A stretch of 64,000 bases of DNA from Sindora glabra. Taxonomy: Eukaryota > Streptophyta > Magnoliopsida > Fabales > Fabaceae. Below, piece after piece: positions 11,170-22,888 of the stretch (position 1 is the stretch's first letter; the number at the start of each line of letters is the position of its first letter). Under the pieces are notes generated by a model. It saw only the letters and a list, made by a program, of their open reading frames with translations, was not told the origin of the DNA and made no database searches. Both the position numbers and the translations under genes were made by a program. Location of the stretch: contig CM035235.1 in the NCBI GenBank assembly GCA_020226215.1, positions 42,379,352 through 42,443,351 on the forward strand, written 5' to 3'.

Positions 11170-11445
11170 GGGGGAGGCGCCATTTCATTAGGCGCCTTCC
11201 AATTCAAATTTTAAAAAAGGGCGCCCTTAGGAGGGCGCCACTTTGAATGGCGCCTCCAAGGTGGGGGCGCCACTTCAAATGGCGCCTTCCAGGGCCACTT
11301 CAGGGGGAAGACGCCGGTTTGAATGGCGCCTCCAAGCTTTGCGAACGCCATTTGCAATGGCGCCCTGCGTATTCTGGTAAATTGTTTTGAAACTACGATA
11401 AACCGATAAATTGTTTTTAAAATGAACGTAATCCGGTATTTTTAC
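11170..11445 (-). repeat. Right terminal inverted repeat region of the MULE, with GGCGCC palindromes
   Basis: The outer end, read inward, is gtaaaaatacc. The inner part (11170-11370) holds a run of short palindromic modules of the form ggcgcc-att-n-aat-ggcgcc, for example ggcgccacttcaaatggcgc at about 11267. These are GC-rich islands in a very AT-rich element. They match the GC-rich words of the left end and of the two internal ends. Confidence 0.82.
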
Positions 11446-11456
11446 TGAGGAAACAA
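11446..11456. repeat. Target-site duplication, right copy (MULE)
   Basis: tgaggaaacaa, identical to 960-970. The TIR reading frame resumes straight after it. Confidence 0.93.
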
Positions 11457-11562
11457 TCTGGGAGTTACATGAATGCTTTTGAGAAACATGAGAGAGATTT
11501 CATGGTTGATGAGGACAAAAGGTTGAAGTGGAAAGATGCTCTCACCAAAGCAGCCAATTTAG
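11457..11562 (+). pseudogene. TNL exon 1, middle part: end of the TIR domain
   Basis: It translates SGSYMNAFEKHERDF, then MVDEDKRLKWKDALTKAANL, the expected TIR C-terminal helices. The frame then runs into a second inserted element (TGA at 11565). The missing end of the exon is found at 12900-12924. Confidence 0.9.
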
Positions 11563-12892
11563 TTTGAAGTGCCAAAATGGGTTGCGTTCAATGGATTGGT
11601 CTGAAACTGGTATAATTTTATCTGATTTAGAATTGGGATTGGTACGAGTGCAGATACGAAAAATGATAACAATGGCCCGACTTGATAAGGGACTGAGATT
11701 GATTAGTTCGACCTGATAAAGGATTGGAACTGAAAATTAATTATCCTGGTAATAATAGTAAGTAATAAATAACTAATTTATTGTTATATGTTTAATTTTT
11801 ATATAGATAGTCAAATAATAATTTTGGTATATTAAAATTAAATTTTAATATATATAATATTAAAATTATATATATGAGCAATATTAAATAATTTTTAATA
11901 TTAAAATTAATAAATTTATATATTTAATATTATCAATATATATTATATAAATTTATCAAAATAAATAATTATATTAAATTTTAAATTAATAATTTAATAT
12001 TAAATTTTTTAATTATTTAAAAAATTTTAAATAAATAATTTTGGTATTAATTTTAAATATATTATATATACATATATATAATATAATACATTATTATCTA
12101 TTTTTATTATTATATAAAAATTATTATAATTATTTTTATTAATATATTATATAAATATTTATTTATTTATATATATTTGATAATATATAAATTATTAAAT
12201 ATATTTATTTTTATATAATATTTTGGCATTGATCAATATATATTTAATAATATTTATTTATTTTATTAAATAAAATAAATATATATTATTGTATGTTATA
12301 TATTTATATATTTATATATAGTAAAATAAATTTTATATTATATATTTATATAATATATATATTTTTATATAATACTTTAACCTTGATCAATATATATTTA
12401 ATAATATATATTTATGTTATTAAATAAAATAAATATATAATATAAAATTCTTGTTTAATATAAAATTTAAATTATTTTATTAAATTTATATATTATTAAA
12501 TACAATTTCTCACATTTATTAAAATTTAATAATATATATTTATTTTCATATATAATATACATGACTCATTGATATATATAATAAAATTTTAAATTATAAT
12601 AATAATATATAATTATATTTAATAAATAATAATATATTTTAATTAATTAATAATAAATAAAAAATTAATATAATAATAATAAAAAGTAACGAATTATAAA
12701 AAATCCATCAAAACTTGTCTAAACTTGCTTGGTAAATGTCGACCTGGGACTGAGATTAGGATTGGGACTATAACAATTCGATTTAAACCCAACCTGATGA
12801 AAAAGTAGCCCGATCTGGGACTGATCCAACATACAATTTTTGTTCATTGAGTTGGCCTAATTGAGTTGGATTAGTCCATTTTGATAAGTCTA
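11563..12892. mobile_element. Second insertion in the TIR exon (~1.33 kb, hAT-like, non-autonomous)
   Basis: It is bounded by aatttag at 11556-11562 and 12893-12899. One extra base on either side nearly matches, so an 8-bp hAT-type duplication with one mismatch is possible. The inner ends are loosely inverted: gccaaaatggg near the left, and tatcaaaatggac read inward from the right. The interior is extremely AT-rich, with TA runs at 11800-12650, and has no reading frame. The flanking exon reads correctly when the element is removed, so the insertion itself is well supported. The superfamily is a guess. Confidence 0.72.
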
Positions 12893-12899
12893 AATTTAG

Positions 12900-12924
12900 C
12901 AGCCTATGACTCTCAAAATTACAG
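12900..12924 (+). pseudogene. TNL exon 1, last codons, with a damaged splice donor
   Basis: In frame with NL before the insertion, this piece reads AAYDSQNYR, matching the usual TNL exon-1 ending of the type SGWDSKNYR. The exon should end at acag followed by GT. The sequence has acag followed by atagat, a one-base G-to-A change from a normal gtagat donor. Exon 2 begins at 19137 in the matching phase (R-TDHELIEDVV). Confidence 0.8.
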
Positions 12925-15822
12925 ATAGATCTCTCCATGATTAATTATTTCCTGATCTATATGCAATTCTTGTCCTTCATTGTTTATTATGACCTTAGTT
13001 ATGCTCGAGTAATTAAATCAGCGACTTAAGTGTATATTTGAGCCACTGCTTTTTCACAGGGTTGATTTTTGCAAATCTTAATTATTAAATTTTTTAGTAA
13101 TATATATACTGTACATATTTAATGAAATTATATACCCCTGTTTTATTCTTTAAAAATTTGGACAAATTATCTTAACCTTCCTGAAATTTAACTTAATTAC
13201 ATGTTTGAAAAATTCACCTTACCTTCCTTTATAATTCAATAATACACTCCGCTCCTTGATGCCTATCGTCCATTAAAATTTTTAACAGAAATTAAAAAAT
13301 ATATATATATACAGACACACATAAATATGGGTCTCACTTTTGCTTATATATTTTAACCAAATATTGGCATAACTATACCCTTGAAATATGATTAGTTAAT
13401 ATTACCCTAATTGATTCAAATTAAAGGCATTATACAGTGTATAAGAAAAATAATTCTTCGGCCATCAGCATTTATACCAACCAATAGTCATTGTTTGAAA
13501 AACATTCAAGCATAAAACAGGAAAATAATGCCTTCAAATATCAATTAAACAATTATATCAATCAATAATTATTAATTGCAAATGATAATTATCCTGCCCT
13601 ACATGCATAAACATGAAGGAACTCAAATATCAATACTCCAAAAACAATAATAATACAATATTTGATTAACGCAAACACACAGATGTACTATTAAGTCTCT
13701 GAAGCTTGCAATATTTTTCCTTTGTTCTTTTGAGCCTCTTCTTTATTTTCTGTTTGTAACTTCTCCGGAGAATCCCTACTCGACGTCCCTTTCCCACACC
13801 GCCACCCCACTCTCCTTTAGCGATCGAGTTTTCGAATAAACAAGGAAAAATTTGTTGTTAAAGACACAAAAATCAATAAATCTCCTTACACAAAACCATA
13901 CTTTACAAGAAAAATACACATAGTAGTTATTGGAATCGGAATTTCTTCTATGCGAATATTTCATCATTGAATTTTAGTCTAAGAAACAATCTATTTCTTT
14001 TATACCAAAATAACAACAAAATTACATTGAAAAAAGAAAGAATCCTGAACCTCAGAATTTATTTACTGAATAGAAGTCGAAATATCTTTGCAAATCTTTA
14101 ACCGCTTTACCCATTTCTCTAGGTAGACGGAGAAAAGTTTGTAATCTGTTTGTTTTGCTATTTTTAAAAAATATTTTTTTATTTTTAAAAATAAAAAATC
14201 TATTTAAAATTTTATTTTTAAAATTTTTTTGGTTAAATGTATAATTTAAAATAAAAATAAAAATAAAAATAATTTTAAAATATTTTTTATTTATTTTTTG
14301 TTTTAGATATTAATTTTGTAATTATATATAATATTCCTTTATTCACAACATTTAATATTCTTTAATATTTATTATCTTTCAATTTAAAAATAATTTTTTA
14401 AAAATAAAAAATAATTTTTACAAATATATTTAAACACACTCCTAATCTTTTAACTGCTTTTATTTACATCCTTTTTTCCCCTTGGCACTGGGTTTCGTTT
14501 GGGTGTAAGAGCAAAAAGGGGAGGAAATAAATAGGAGGAAAAAAAAAAGAAAATATTTTTTATCTTCGTTTGATTGAAAGAAATTAAAAAATGAGAAAAA
14601 AATTATTTTTTTATTTTATTGAATAAAAAATAAAAAATTAATAAGTTGAAATGATAATATTACCCTCATTGTAAAGTAAATCTAATGTTAACTCTAGCAT
14701 AATAATAATAATTTTAAAATTAATAAAAAGATTGATGAATATAGAGAGCTGAATTCGCAAAAGTAGAAAATTGAAAAAATTGATGATAAAAGAAAATTTG
14801 AACTTCTTTCAAGCAGAAATAAACTTTTGTTGACGTTAAAATAAACAGAGTAATACTACAATAGAAAGTTCTATTTTTTAAAAGGTTGAAATTCTCACTA
14901 TTAAATTGTCTTTTCTTAAATTTCAATATAAATAAATTAAAATTAAAAATGTAAATATTAATATATTATAAATAATTTAATGATAAAAAAATTAATTTTT
15001 TAAAAAGTTTAGCATTATCCAAATAGATAATGCTTATACAGTGAGTACATGTATTAATTAAATTTTTATTAATTAGATGGTGCATGTTATGGAGCTCATA
15101 TGAGTTTCAAATTCATGCTAATGTGATAACACAAGAATTATTGAATGTAATTATTAATTTTTTATTAATAATTTTATCCAATAATTTTTATTTTATGACG
15201 TGAGATCCAATATGAATATTATAGAAAATCTCTGATTAGATTGATTTATGCAGTAGTGTGTGAAAAGGGTGATTACGCATTTGGTACGCTGTGTCAAGTG
15301 CAGCTCCACTAATTTATTCGGCAATTATTATTTCTACAACGTAATTTATTTTGAGTCTTAAATTTAATTTATTTTTAGTATAAAATATTTTATACAATGA
15401 AAAGAATATATGTTCTTAAAAAATAATTTTTATTAAATTTTTTTGACAATAATAAAAAGATTTAATAATTTTTTATTAATATAATAATATATAAATGAGT
15501 TGTAATGTAAACTTGATTGATTCAAATTTACACCCATTTATTATTACCTAAATAATTAAATAAAATCAATTAGATTTAATAATAAAGTACGATTATATAG
15601 TACTATGAATGTAATTTATATAAAATAATTTTTTTTAATTTATGGGTAAGGAGCAATGCCAAAAAAAATCACTGATTAAAAAAAATCCTTGTTTCATATG
15701 AAAAAATTGGAGGACAACGAAGGGTAATACCTAAAGCGCACCAAGGATGCAGATATTCAAAATTTTTTCTCGTAATAGGGGAGAACTAAATTTTGGTGGG
15801 AAACTATGGGTGTAATATCCAA

Positions 15823-15842
15823 CCCCCCCCCCCCCCCCCCCC
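15823..15842 (+). repeat. Homopolymer C20 followed by G5
   Basis: Twenty C in a row and then ggggg, in otherwise AT-rich DNA. Either a real unstable tract or an assembly/consensus artefact. Confidence 0.9.
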
Positions 15843-18034
15843 GGGGGTGTGGAGAGCTGAGCGAATTAAATTTATTTGGGCTTAGTCTCATGCAGATTTA
15901 TTCATATAAATCTATAAAATATACGGATAAAAATAGTTGCATTCATAAATATTCATATTTATTAGTTTATTTTTAAAAAAATAAAAGTAATTATATTATT
16001 AATATACATAGAAAAGTAAGATTGAGTTTTAAATATAATAAAAGTTAAAAATTTTCAAAAGAATATTAGATAAAAGATCTATTTTTTAAAATTGTAATTA
16101 ATTAATTAAATTTTTTATTTTATATAATAAATTAGTCAAATAAAATAAAAATATATATTAAATTAGATTAAATTAAAAAATTTAAAAATTGTCGAAAAAA
16201 AAATTTGGCCTCACAAATCCGTAGGCTTGCCTACAAAATTTCACGGCCGCACGGATTTATCCACGTAAGCCCGGCCTGCATAGAAAACGGCCTCCGTAAA
16301 AAATGTTTGCGTTTGGCCGGCGCCCGCAGGCTTAAAATCTATTTTACATGTCTCGTGGGATTCACTTTAAAATTTCTTTTCAATTTTGTTTCTTCTTTAT
16401 TTTCTTTTCTCATTCAAACCGTAACAAATTATAACTTTATTTTTCAATTTTCTCCTCCTTAATTTCTGTCCCTCTCATGTTTTCTGTGTAACCAAACACT
16501 GTGTAAAGGCTTCCTGCTTATTTTATACCCTTCCTTTTGTCGTCTAGAAGGGTTGTACTGGCTTAAAGGAAATAAATCTTCCCCCAACTTGGACATATTC
16601 TTTGTCAACAGGACTCTTATAGTTAATCTATTTATTAATTCATATACCTACCACGTGTGATATATTAAAAATAAAAATGCAATAGGTATTTATTGGAAAT
16701 GAAATTTAAAATTAAATTCTTAATTTTTTATACTTATAAGATTAAATTTTATAAATTTATTTTATTATTTTATATTTATTAATAACTCTTAATTTATATT
16801 CAAATTTTATTTTCAAAGCATATAACATTATTATATTAAAAGTTAAAATTATCGTGAATACATATATTTTGTATATTTATGTTTATTATAGGTTAAGTTT
16901 TGGTTAATTTAATTTTAATAACAATTCACACTCATATAAAAATTATATTGATACTTTTATAGAAAGGTGTATTAATATTTTTAAATTTAAAATAACTAAA
17001 ATTGGGTCATTAGCAATACATTATACATCCTTTTTTGAAATATTTTCGCTGATTTTATTTTACTCTTGAATAGTGATTATGCCATATTTTATTTTTGCTT
17101 TAGTCTATTGATCTAAGTTTTATTGATTATAATTATTTCACACCATCATTCTTAATACTTTTCTTTTTTAAATTATTCTTATCGTAGTTTTCAGAGATTT
17201 TGTTAAATTTAAATGCGACAATTTCTCTTAATAAATTTTTATAATATATACTGATAATATTAAAATTACATTAATTCCTTAAAAAATTTCTTTATTGCAG
17301 TCATATCATGACTTATTTATTAAGTAGGTTACTATTGGAATCTTAATCGAATTTTTTGGAGTCTTAGTCAAGATAAATAACATGCTTAAAAAAATTTGCT
17401 AATAGATAAATAAATAATTTATTTATATTTTTAAAATATTTTTTAATAAAATAAATAAATAAACTCTTAATTTTTTATTTATTTCTAAAAAGTATTATCC
17501 AAATATAATAAATAGAAAAACTCTTTATCTATATTTATTTATTTTTCTCTCATCAACGATTGGGTTGAATTTGTAAATTTAAATTTAGATGATTATTTCT
17601 CTTAATAAATTAATAATTGAAAAAAAATTCTCGATCTAGCTGAAAATTAGGAAAAGAATTAAAGAAACTGCATTAGACAATAAGAATGGACTTGTCAGAC
17701 AATGACTCGGAAGGGTAGGTTTGGAATCATATAGTCAAATGATGCGGTTAACGGGTCCCACTGATTTCTCTCCATGAAGTTATGTGTAGGGCTAATTTTG
17801 ACCCCAAGAAAGATTTGTATAATTTTCAGTGTGTCAGGGAGGCCTGTACTTAATCTCATGGAAGTTCGAAGTAATTTACATTAAAATTTTCATGTTGCAC
17901 ATATTGTTAACAAAATAGGAAGAAATAATTATATACTCCAATCATCAAAGGTGTTCTTATTTTCATTTAATATAAAAAATGTCATTTTTCAAATTTATTA
18001 TTTATATGTCAATGAAACTTACATATTTTAAAAT

Positions 18035-18540
18035 GAAAAAGATGTAAATTACTCTCTTAATTTCGAGATGATCAGATATTACTCCTTTTAATTTTTAAAA
18101 CTTGGAGACTATTTTTTTAAATTTTACAAAATATGAATTAGTATTTATCATCTACTTAATTAATCATTTTATCAAATTATGTTCTTTTTATGAAAATTTT
18201 AAATAATAAATAAAATAGTATATTATATTATTTTTTCATACACAATTTTTATGTTGTAAAGTTAATAAAAATTAAATTATATATGAAGAATTCTAATTAA
18301 ATACTTGTATATAAGGTATCAAATTATTCTCCAAAAAATGACAAAATAAATCAAAATTTTATAATGTTTTGATTCTTGTTTAAAAATCTAATAAAAAATC
18401 ACATAATTTGGTAAAATGGTTAATGGAGTAGAAGATAGATGTTATTTTCAAATTTTATAAAATTTAAGGATATAATTTTTAAGTTTTCAAAGAATAAAAT
18501 ACAATCACCCTAAAGTTAAGGGGTAATTTACATTTCTTCC
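18035..18540. mobile_element. Foldback MITE, Mutator type (506 bp)
   Basis: It is flanked by the 9-bp direct repeat ttttaaaat (18026-18034 and 18541-18549). Its arms are inverted repeats of about 140 bp: the left starts gaaaaagatgtaaattac and the right, read inward, starts ggaagaaatgtaaattac. The arms stay alignable through accatttta/atcatttta words. There is no coding capacity. A 9-bp duplication with long inverted arms fits a Mutator-type MITE. Confidence 0.8.
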
Positions 18541-19136
18541 TTTTAAAATTATATTTACAACTTTAAACATTAAAATTTGTAATCGCCTTTTCTTATTAAA
18601 TAAGGCTAAGAACATGTCTAATTGCCGGTGGACGTATGTATTTCTATGCTTCAAGGAAACAGGTGAAATTCTCGTATTGGAGTCTTTTTGCTATTTTCTA
18701 TGCGTGGAGCATGACATGCGCAAATAGATGTCATATTATATTATATTGTATTGTATTATATATCTATATTAATTCTTTGCCTTTCTGCTTAATTATTGGC
18801 TTATTTATTTATTTATATGTTTTCTTTCACATATCTTCAACTTCAAGGAACAATGTAGTTCAGTCCACGGCATTTTTTTAATCACAAATAAAATTTCATT
18901 CTTTATCAAATTTGACCTAATTTAAATAAAACACTATTTAAAGGTAAAAAGATTGAATTAAGCAAATCCAATTATACTCTAAATGATATACCTCAAATGG
19001 AAATCACGTTTGAATGAAATATAACCTGTACAGAATAGATTACGACATTCATATATTATGTTCTTCGCATCTGTATATGTTTTTGACATAAATTCTTCTT
19101 TTTAATTTTTTATTTAAATTTATTTTTCTTGTGCAG

Positions 19137-20219
19137 GACTGATCATGAACTCATTGAGGATGTTGTCAAAGGTGTGCTGCAAAAATTGAAACAAATGAAT
19201 CCCAGCGAATTAAGAGAGCTTGTTGGAGTTGAAGAAAATTGTGCACACATTGAATCATTATAGAGAAAGCATTCGAGCGACGTCCGAATAATAGGAATTT
19301 GGGGCATTGGTGGTATAGGAAAGACAACTTTAGCTGCTATTTTATTTTCCAAATTGGCTTTCCAATATGAAGGTAGATGCTTCTTGGAAAATGTGAGGAT
19401 GAAATCACAAGAGTATGGACTTAGCTACATACGTGACATGCTTCTTTCTGAGTTATTGGAGGAAGAAAATCGTCAGATTCCAACACCTCAAGCAGCATCA
19501 TCTACCGTTTGGAGCAGGCTTGTGAGCAAAAGGTCTTTATTGTGCTTGATGATATAAGCACTTCGATGCAATTAAAGTCTCTTGTTGGAGAGCGAGATTG
19601 GCTAGGATTAGGTACTAGAGTCATTGTGACAACCAGAGATAATCATGTGGTTAGCAAGTATGTTGATGAGATCTATGAAGTCAAGGAGTTGAATTTTAAA
19701 GATTCCCTTCAACTTTTCAACTTGAATGCATTCGAGAAAACCAGTCCTGAGATGCTATATAAGGAGAAAATGCAATATGAGGAGCTATCAGTAAGTGCTG
19801 TTTTACGCATCCGAGGCATTCCATTAGCATTAAAAGTTCTCGGTGCATTTCTTCGTTCCAAAAGTAAAACATGGTGGGAAATTGCTTTGAGGAAATTGCG
19901 GGAAAATTGCAGAATCCAAGATGTGTTGAGATTGAGTTATAAAGACTTATGCGAAGATGACCGTCTTATATTTTTAGGTATTGCATGCTTTTTAAACGGA
20001 CGGGATAAGAATGAGGTAACAAAAATTTTAGATGCCTGCGGTTTCAACACCAAGCGCGGCTGGATAAGTAATCTTCAAAACAAGGCTCTTATAACAATTT
20101 CTAATTGCAACACAGTGGAAATGCATGACTTGATAGAAGAAATTGGTAGGGAAATTCTTGATCAAGAATCACGATTTTGGGATTCAAAATTTGTTTTTCG
20201 AATTTTGAGATATAATATG
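19137..20219 (+). pseudogene. TNL exon 2: NB-ARC nucleotide-binding domain
   Basis: It starts TDHELIEDVVKGVLQKL after the acceptor at 19136. Motifs in order are the P-loop GIWGIGGIGKTTLA (~19293-19334), kinase-2 VFIVLDDIS (from 19533), RNBS-B LGTRVIVTTRDN, GIPLALKVLGAFL, FLGIACFLNGRDKNEV and MHDLIEEIGREI (MHD at 20121-20129). A TAG at 19261 lies 11 codons before the P-loop. One base is missing near 19530 between SRLVSKR and VFIVLDD. After GREILDQES about ten residues usual in the family seem absent. The exon ends at AATATG before the donor gtgagg (20220). Confidence 0.93.
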
Positions 20220-20309
20220 GTGAGGTTTGCTTATTTAACTCGTACTGTATTAGTGAAATTCTGGTTGGATTATTGTGTTTTAATTTTTTTTGTCTTTTGT
20301 TTCTGTTAG

Positions 20310-20660
20310 GCAACTGATGCAGTTAAAGGTATATTCTTAGATATATCTCAAGTCGGAGATCTAAATTTGCCCTCTAATGTCTTCAATGATATGGATGACA
20401 TAAGATTTCTCAAATTCACTGGCGTTCAGAGTTTCAAATTCAGGAAATACCTTAGTCTGACACATTATGCATACCTCCATTCGACAAACAGAGGTAATGT
20501 ATACATTCCTTCCGGCCTCGAGACTCTTCCTAATAATTTAAGGTACCTTCATTGGAGCCAATATCCTTTGAAGTCATTACCATCAACATTCTGTGCCGAG
20601 AAGCTTGTTGAATTTTCCATGCCAGACAGCTGTCTTGAAAAGCTTTGGGATGGAGTCCTG
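20310..20660 (+). pseudogene. TNL exon 3: first LRR region
   Basis: It starts ATDAVKGIFLDIS after an acceptor AG at 20309. It continues MDDIRFLKF, LPNNLRYLHWSQYPLKSLPS and EKLVEFSMPDSCLEKLWDG, the standard TNL linker and first LRR words, and stops at ctg before the donor gtattat (20661). This exon is itself open and in frame. Confidence 0.9.
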
Positions 20661-20766
20661 GTATTATATATACAAGTTTCTACGTTTGAGTTTCCCTCTT
20701 CATTGAAATTCAAAAGTTAAAGAATCAATTGCCTTGGCTATTGACATATGTCTTTACATGTTGCAG

Positions 20767-22219
20767 AATCTCCCAAATTTAAAAGAAATTGTGCTCAATG
20801 GCTCGAAACAATTGGTGGAGCTTCCAGATCTGTCTACAGCCTTAAATCTTAAATCAATTTATCTGATTGGCTGTACGAGCTTGTGTTATATGCATCCATC
20901 TATTTTGTCACTACCCAGACTCAAAAGACTGCATTTAAATCAATGCACGCTGAACAGTCTTAGAAGCGATGCTTCCTCAAATTCCTCCAAGTATCTTCCT
21001 GTCATTGGCTCCTCAAGTCTCCTAGAGCTTTTCCCGATGCCTAAGCAAATGCGACGTTTATATTTTGAATCAACGGGTGAATTGCTTCCATCAACTTCGA
21101 CTCTGGATATGCTTGACTATTTTACCTTTCGGGTAACTGAAGACTTTGACAAATTGGATAGCATACTTGATAGCTTATGGTATATAAAAGAGTTAGATTT
21201 GAGTGGGTGTACATTGTATGAACTCCCAGAAAATATCAACAAGCTGATATTTTTACATTATTTAGAACTGAATGGAAGCCGCTTGGTGAGGTTGCCAGCA
21301 AACATCAAGCATCTTTCGTGGCTTGGATTTCTTGGGATTCGTAAGTGCAGGTTGCTTAATTCTCTACCAGAGCTTCCACCACTAATTCACTTAGATGCCA
21401 GGCAATGCATATCTCTTGAAACTGTGTTTTGTTCAATAAGGGAACCTCCCTTGGTCCCTTGTAAGTCAGCAGCCTCTTATTTATTCGAAAACTGCATTGG
21501 ACTAGGTCAATCTGCACTCGACCCTATTATGGAAGATGCCCATGTCAGAATTAAACTAACAGCATATAATTCATTAGAAGAAGAAGGCTTCTTGGCTGAT
21601 GAAGAAGATGCTGACGATGGCAAGATTAGTGTATGCATCCCAGGAGACAAGTGTCCAAATTGGTTCGGTTATTGCTCAACACAACCTTTGTTTAATGTTG
21701 AACTTCCTTCACCTTCGAAGATTTTGGGTTTTTCTTTGTGTCATTCTTCCTCCCACCGAATCAGACAACAAGTGTAATGTAGGATGTGAATGTTCCTTTG
21801 AAGCAGATGATGGTGAAACAGTCAACCTTAAAAGTTGGTTCTTGAACGATCGCCTGATGTCAGTGGGCGAGAGTAAACTTGATTCAGATCACATTTATCT
21901 ATGGTATGATGCACGTGGTTCTGCCTTCATAATGGATAAATTTATGGACAGCAGTGTGAAAATCAAGAAATTTTCATTCAGATTCTTCACTATACCTTGG
22001 TGTATAAAGGCAATGGAGAAGTCAACATGTGAGGTTCCAAATGAAAACACGGTTAATATCAAGGAAGTGATGATAATATCCTGTGGGGTGCAGCCAATAT
22101 ATGCTCCAATAGATCTAATTACCGTAGAAGATGGAAAAGAGTTTTGTAATTTAGAACCACTGCCTAAAAGAACAAGTGATCTCTCCAGCCTTTTTATCCA
22201 GGAGCTGGAAGAAGAATGA
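20767..22219 (+). pseudogene. TNL exon 4: LRR repeats and C-JID (post-LRR) domain
   Basis: It begins NLPNLKEIVLNGSKQLVELP after the acceptor ttgcag (20766). LRR units include ELDLSGCTLYELPENINKLI and LGIRKCRLLNSLPELPPL. The C-JID region follows with CIPGDKCPNWFGYCSTQPL. Near 21738 (ctttgtgtcatt) two bases are missing, and the frame changes from GFSLC to VILPPTESDNKCNVGC. The product then continues to TGA at 22217-22219. Without the slip the domain would be complete. Confidence 0.9.
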
Positions 22220-22888
22220 GAGAAATGGCATGAAAGAAATACTCTTCTTACACTACTAAATCGGTATGAAGTCACCTCTTATTCTCAGTCTGTTTGATTT
22301 CTATCCTATAACATATAAAACCATTCAAAAGAGGAGTGTTCCAAACTGGCTCCACATGATATACATGTATGGTCAAATTCAATTAGATAATGTTGCCTAG
22401 GAATGGTTGAAATTTCTAATTGAAACCTCATAAACTGACAACATTTCGGGTTTAGAACACCCGAAATTTCTATCCCATAACATGGTTGCCTGTGCATGTG
22501 AAGAATGAATTGAGGGTATCAAGCGTGTAATAAATTTTTTTTTTTCCTTGTAATGGGCAGTATCTAATATGTATAAGATTTTCTAAGTGTCTGACTTCTC
22601 TCTATCCATGTTACGCACTGCATGAAATCAATCATATACAGAAATGTGTAATTTTATTTAAATTTGATCAATTAATTGATACACGTGTCAGTTGATGATT
22701 AATTTTATCTAGTATATTTCCTCCTCCTCCAACAAAAAAAAAAAAAAAATTTGGTCTCCTATCTTCCATAAGCCTAGCAAGCTTGAATGTTTGAAGACAC
22801 AATGAGAAAACCATACTGAAATCTAGCATGGTAATTCATCTTTGTTGATATCTTCAAAGTTGCATGTTTAACACAGTTCTCTTGACAG
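22220..22888 (+). other. 3' flank of the TNL pseudogene, with a possible poly(A) signal
   Basis: AATAAA at 22529-22534, followed by a T-rich run, about 310 bases after the stop. No gene was seen before the malic-enzyme exon at 22889. Confidence 0.5.

Larger units (their letters stand above)
971..11445 (-). mobile_element. Mutator-like element (MULE), autonomous type, decayed; carries MuDR-like and PMD genes
   Basis: The element lies inside the TIR exon, between two 11-bp copies of tgaggaaacaa. The outer ends are related inverted repeats: ggttaaaatacc at the left and, read inward from the right, gtaaaaatacc. The similarity continues for a few hundred bases and includes GGCGCC-rich palindromes. 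Both internal genes run on the minus strand: a MuDR-type transposase (5802-8589, with a probable 5'UTR exon near 10949-11130) and a PMD-domain gene (2715-5184). Both carry several nonsense changes, so this copy is no longer autonomous. A second pair of similar ends at ~1848 and ~5621 makes the structure composite. Confidence 0.93.
12925..19136 (+). other. TNL intron 1 (~6.2 kb), AT-rich, with small insertions
   Basis: It ends with a good acceptor (cttgtgcag at 19136). At 13640-14130 is a less AT-rich stretch with no recognised protein. The span 14484-16504 has faint inverted ends (cactgggtttcgtttggg at the left, and cacagtgtttggttacac read inward from the right) and could be another decayed insertion. 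A C20 run is at 15823-15842 and a 506-bp MITE at 18035-18540. The region 16200-16345 is locally GC-rich with no clear gene. The original intron was probably far shorter. Confidence 0.7.
593..22219 (+). pseudogene. TIR-NBS-LRR (TNL) resistance gene, disrupted
   Basis: TNL proteins are intracellular immune receptors: the TIR domain is an NAD-cleaving signalling enzyme, NB-ARC is a nucleotide switch, and LRR plus C-JID recognise effectors. All these parts are present in order on the + strand, split into four exons at the usual TNL positions. The lesions are: a ~10.5 kb Mutator-like insertion at 971-11445 and a ~1.3 kb insertion at 11563-12892, both inside the TIR exon; an apparent exon-1 splice donor changed from GT to AT at 12925; a TAG stop at 19261; a one-base loss near 19530 just before kinase-2; and a two-base loss near 21738 before the C-terminal domain. 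The gene ends at TGA 22217-22219. Identification as a TNL is secure, and the combined lesions make a functional product very unlikely. Confidence 0.95.

Noticed and set aside
10944..11207. 87-codon minus frame in the MULE leader
   Set aside because: It covers the TATA-like box and leader exon and is Phe/Ser/His-rich without homology. Treated as untranslated.
13160..13330. Possible half of a foldback MITE like the one at 18035
   Set aside because: Only one arm has loosely similar words (ttaaccttcctgaaatttaac). No opposite arm or target duplication was found.
13776..13967. 63-codon minus frame in TNL intron 1
   Set aside because: The flanking sequence is a little less AT-rich, but the peptide is not recognisable and no splice-linked partner was seen.
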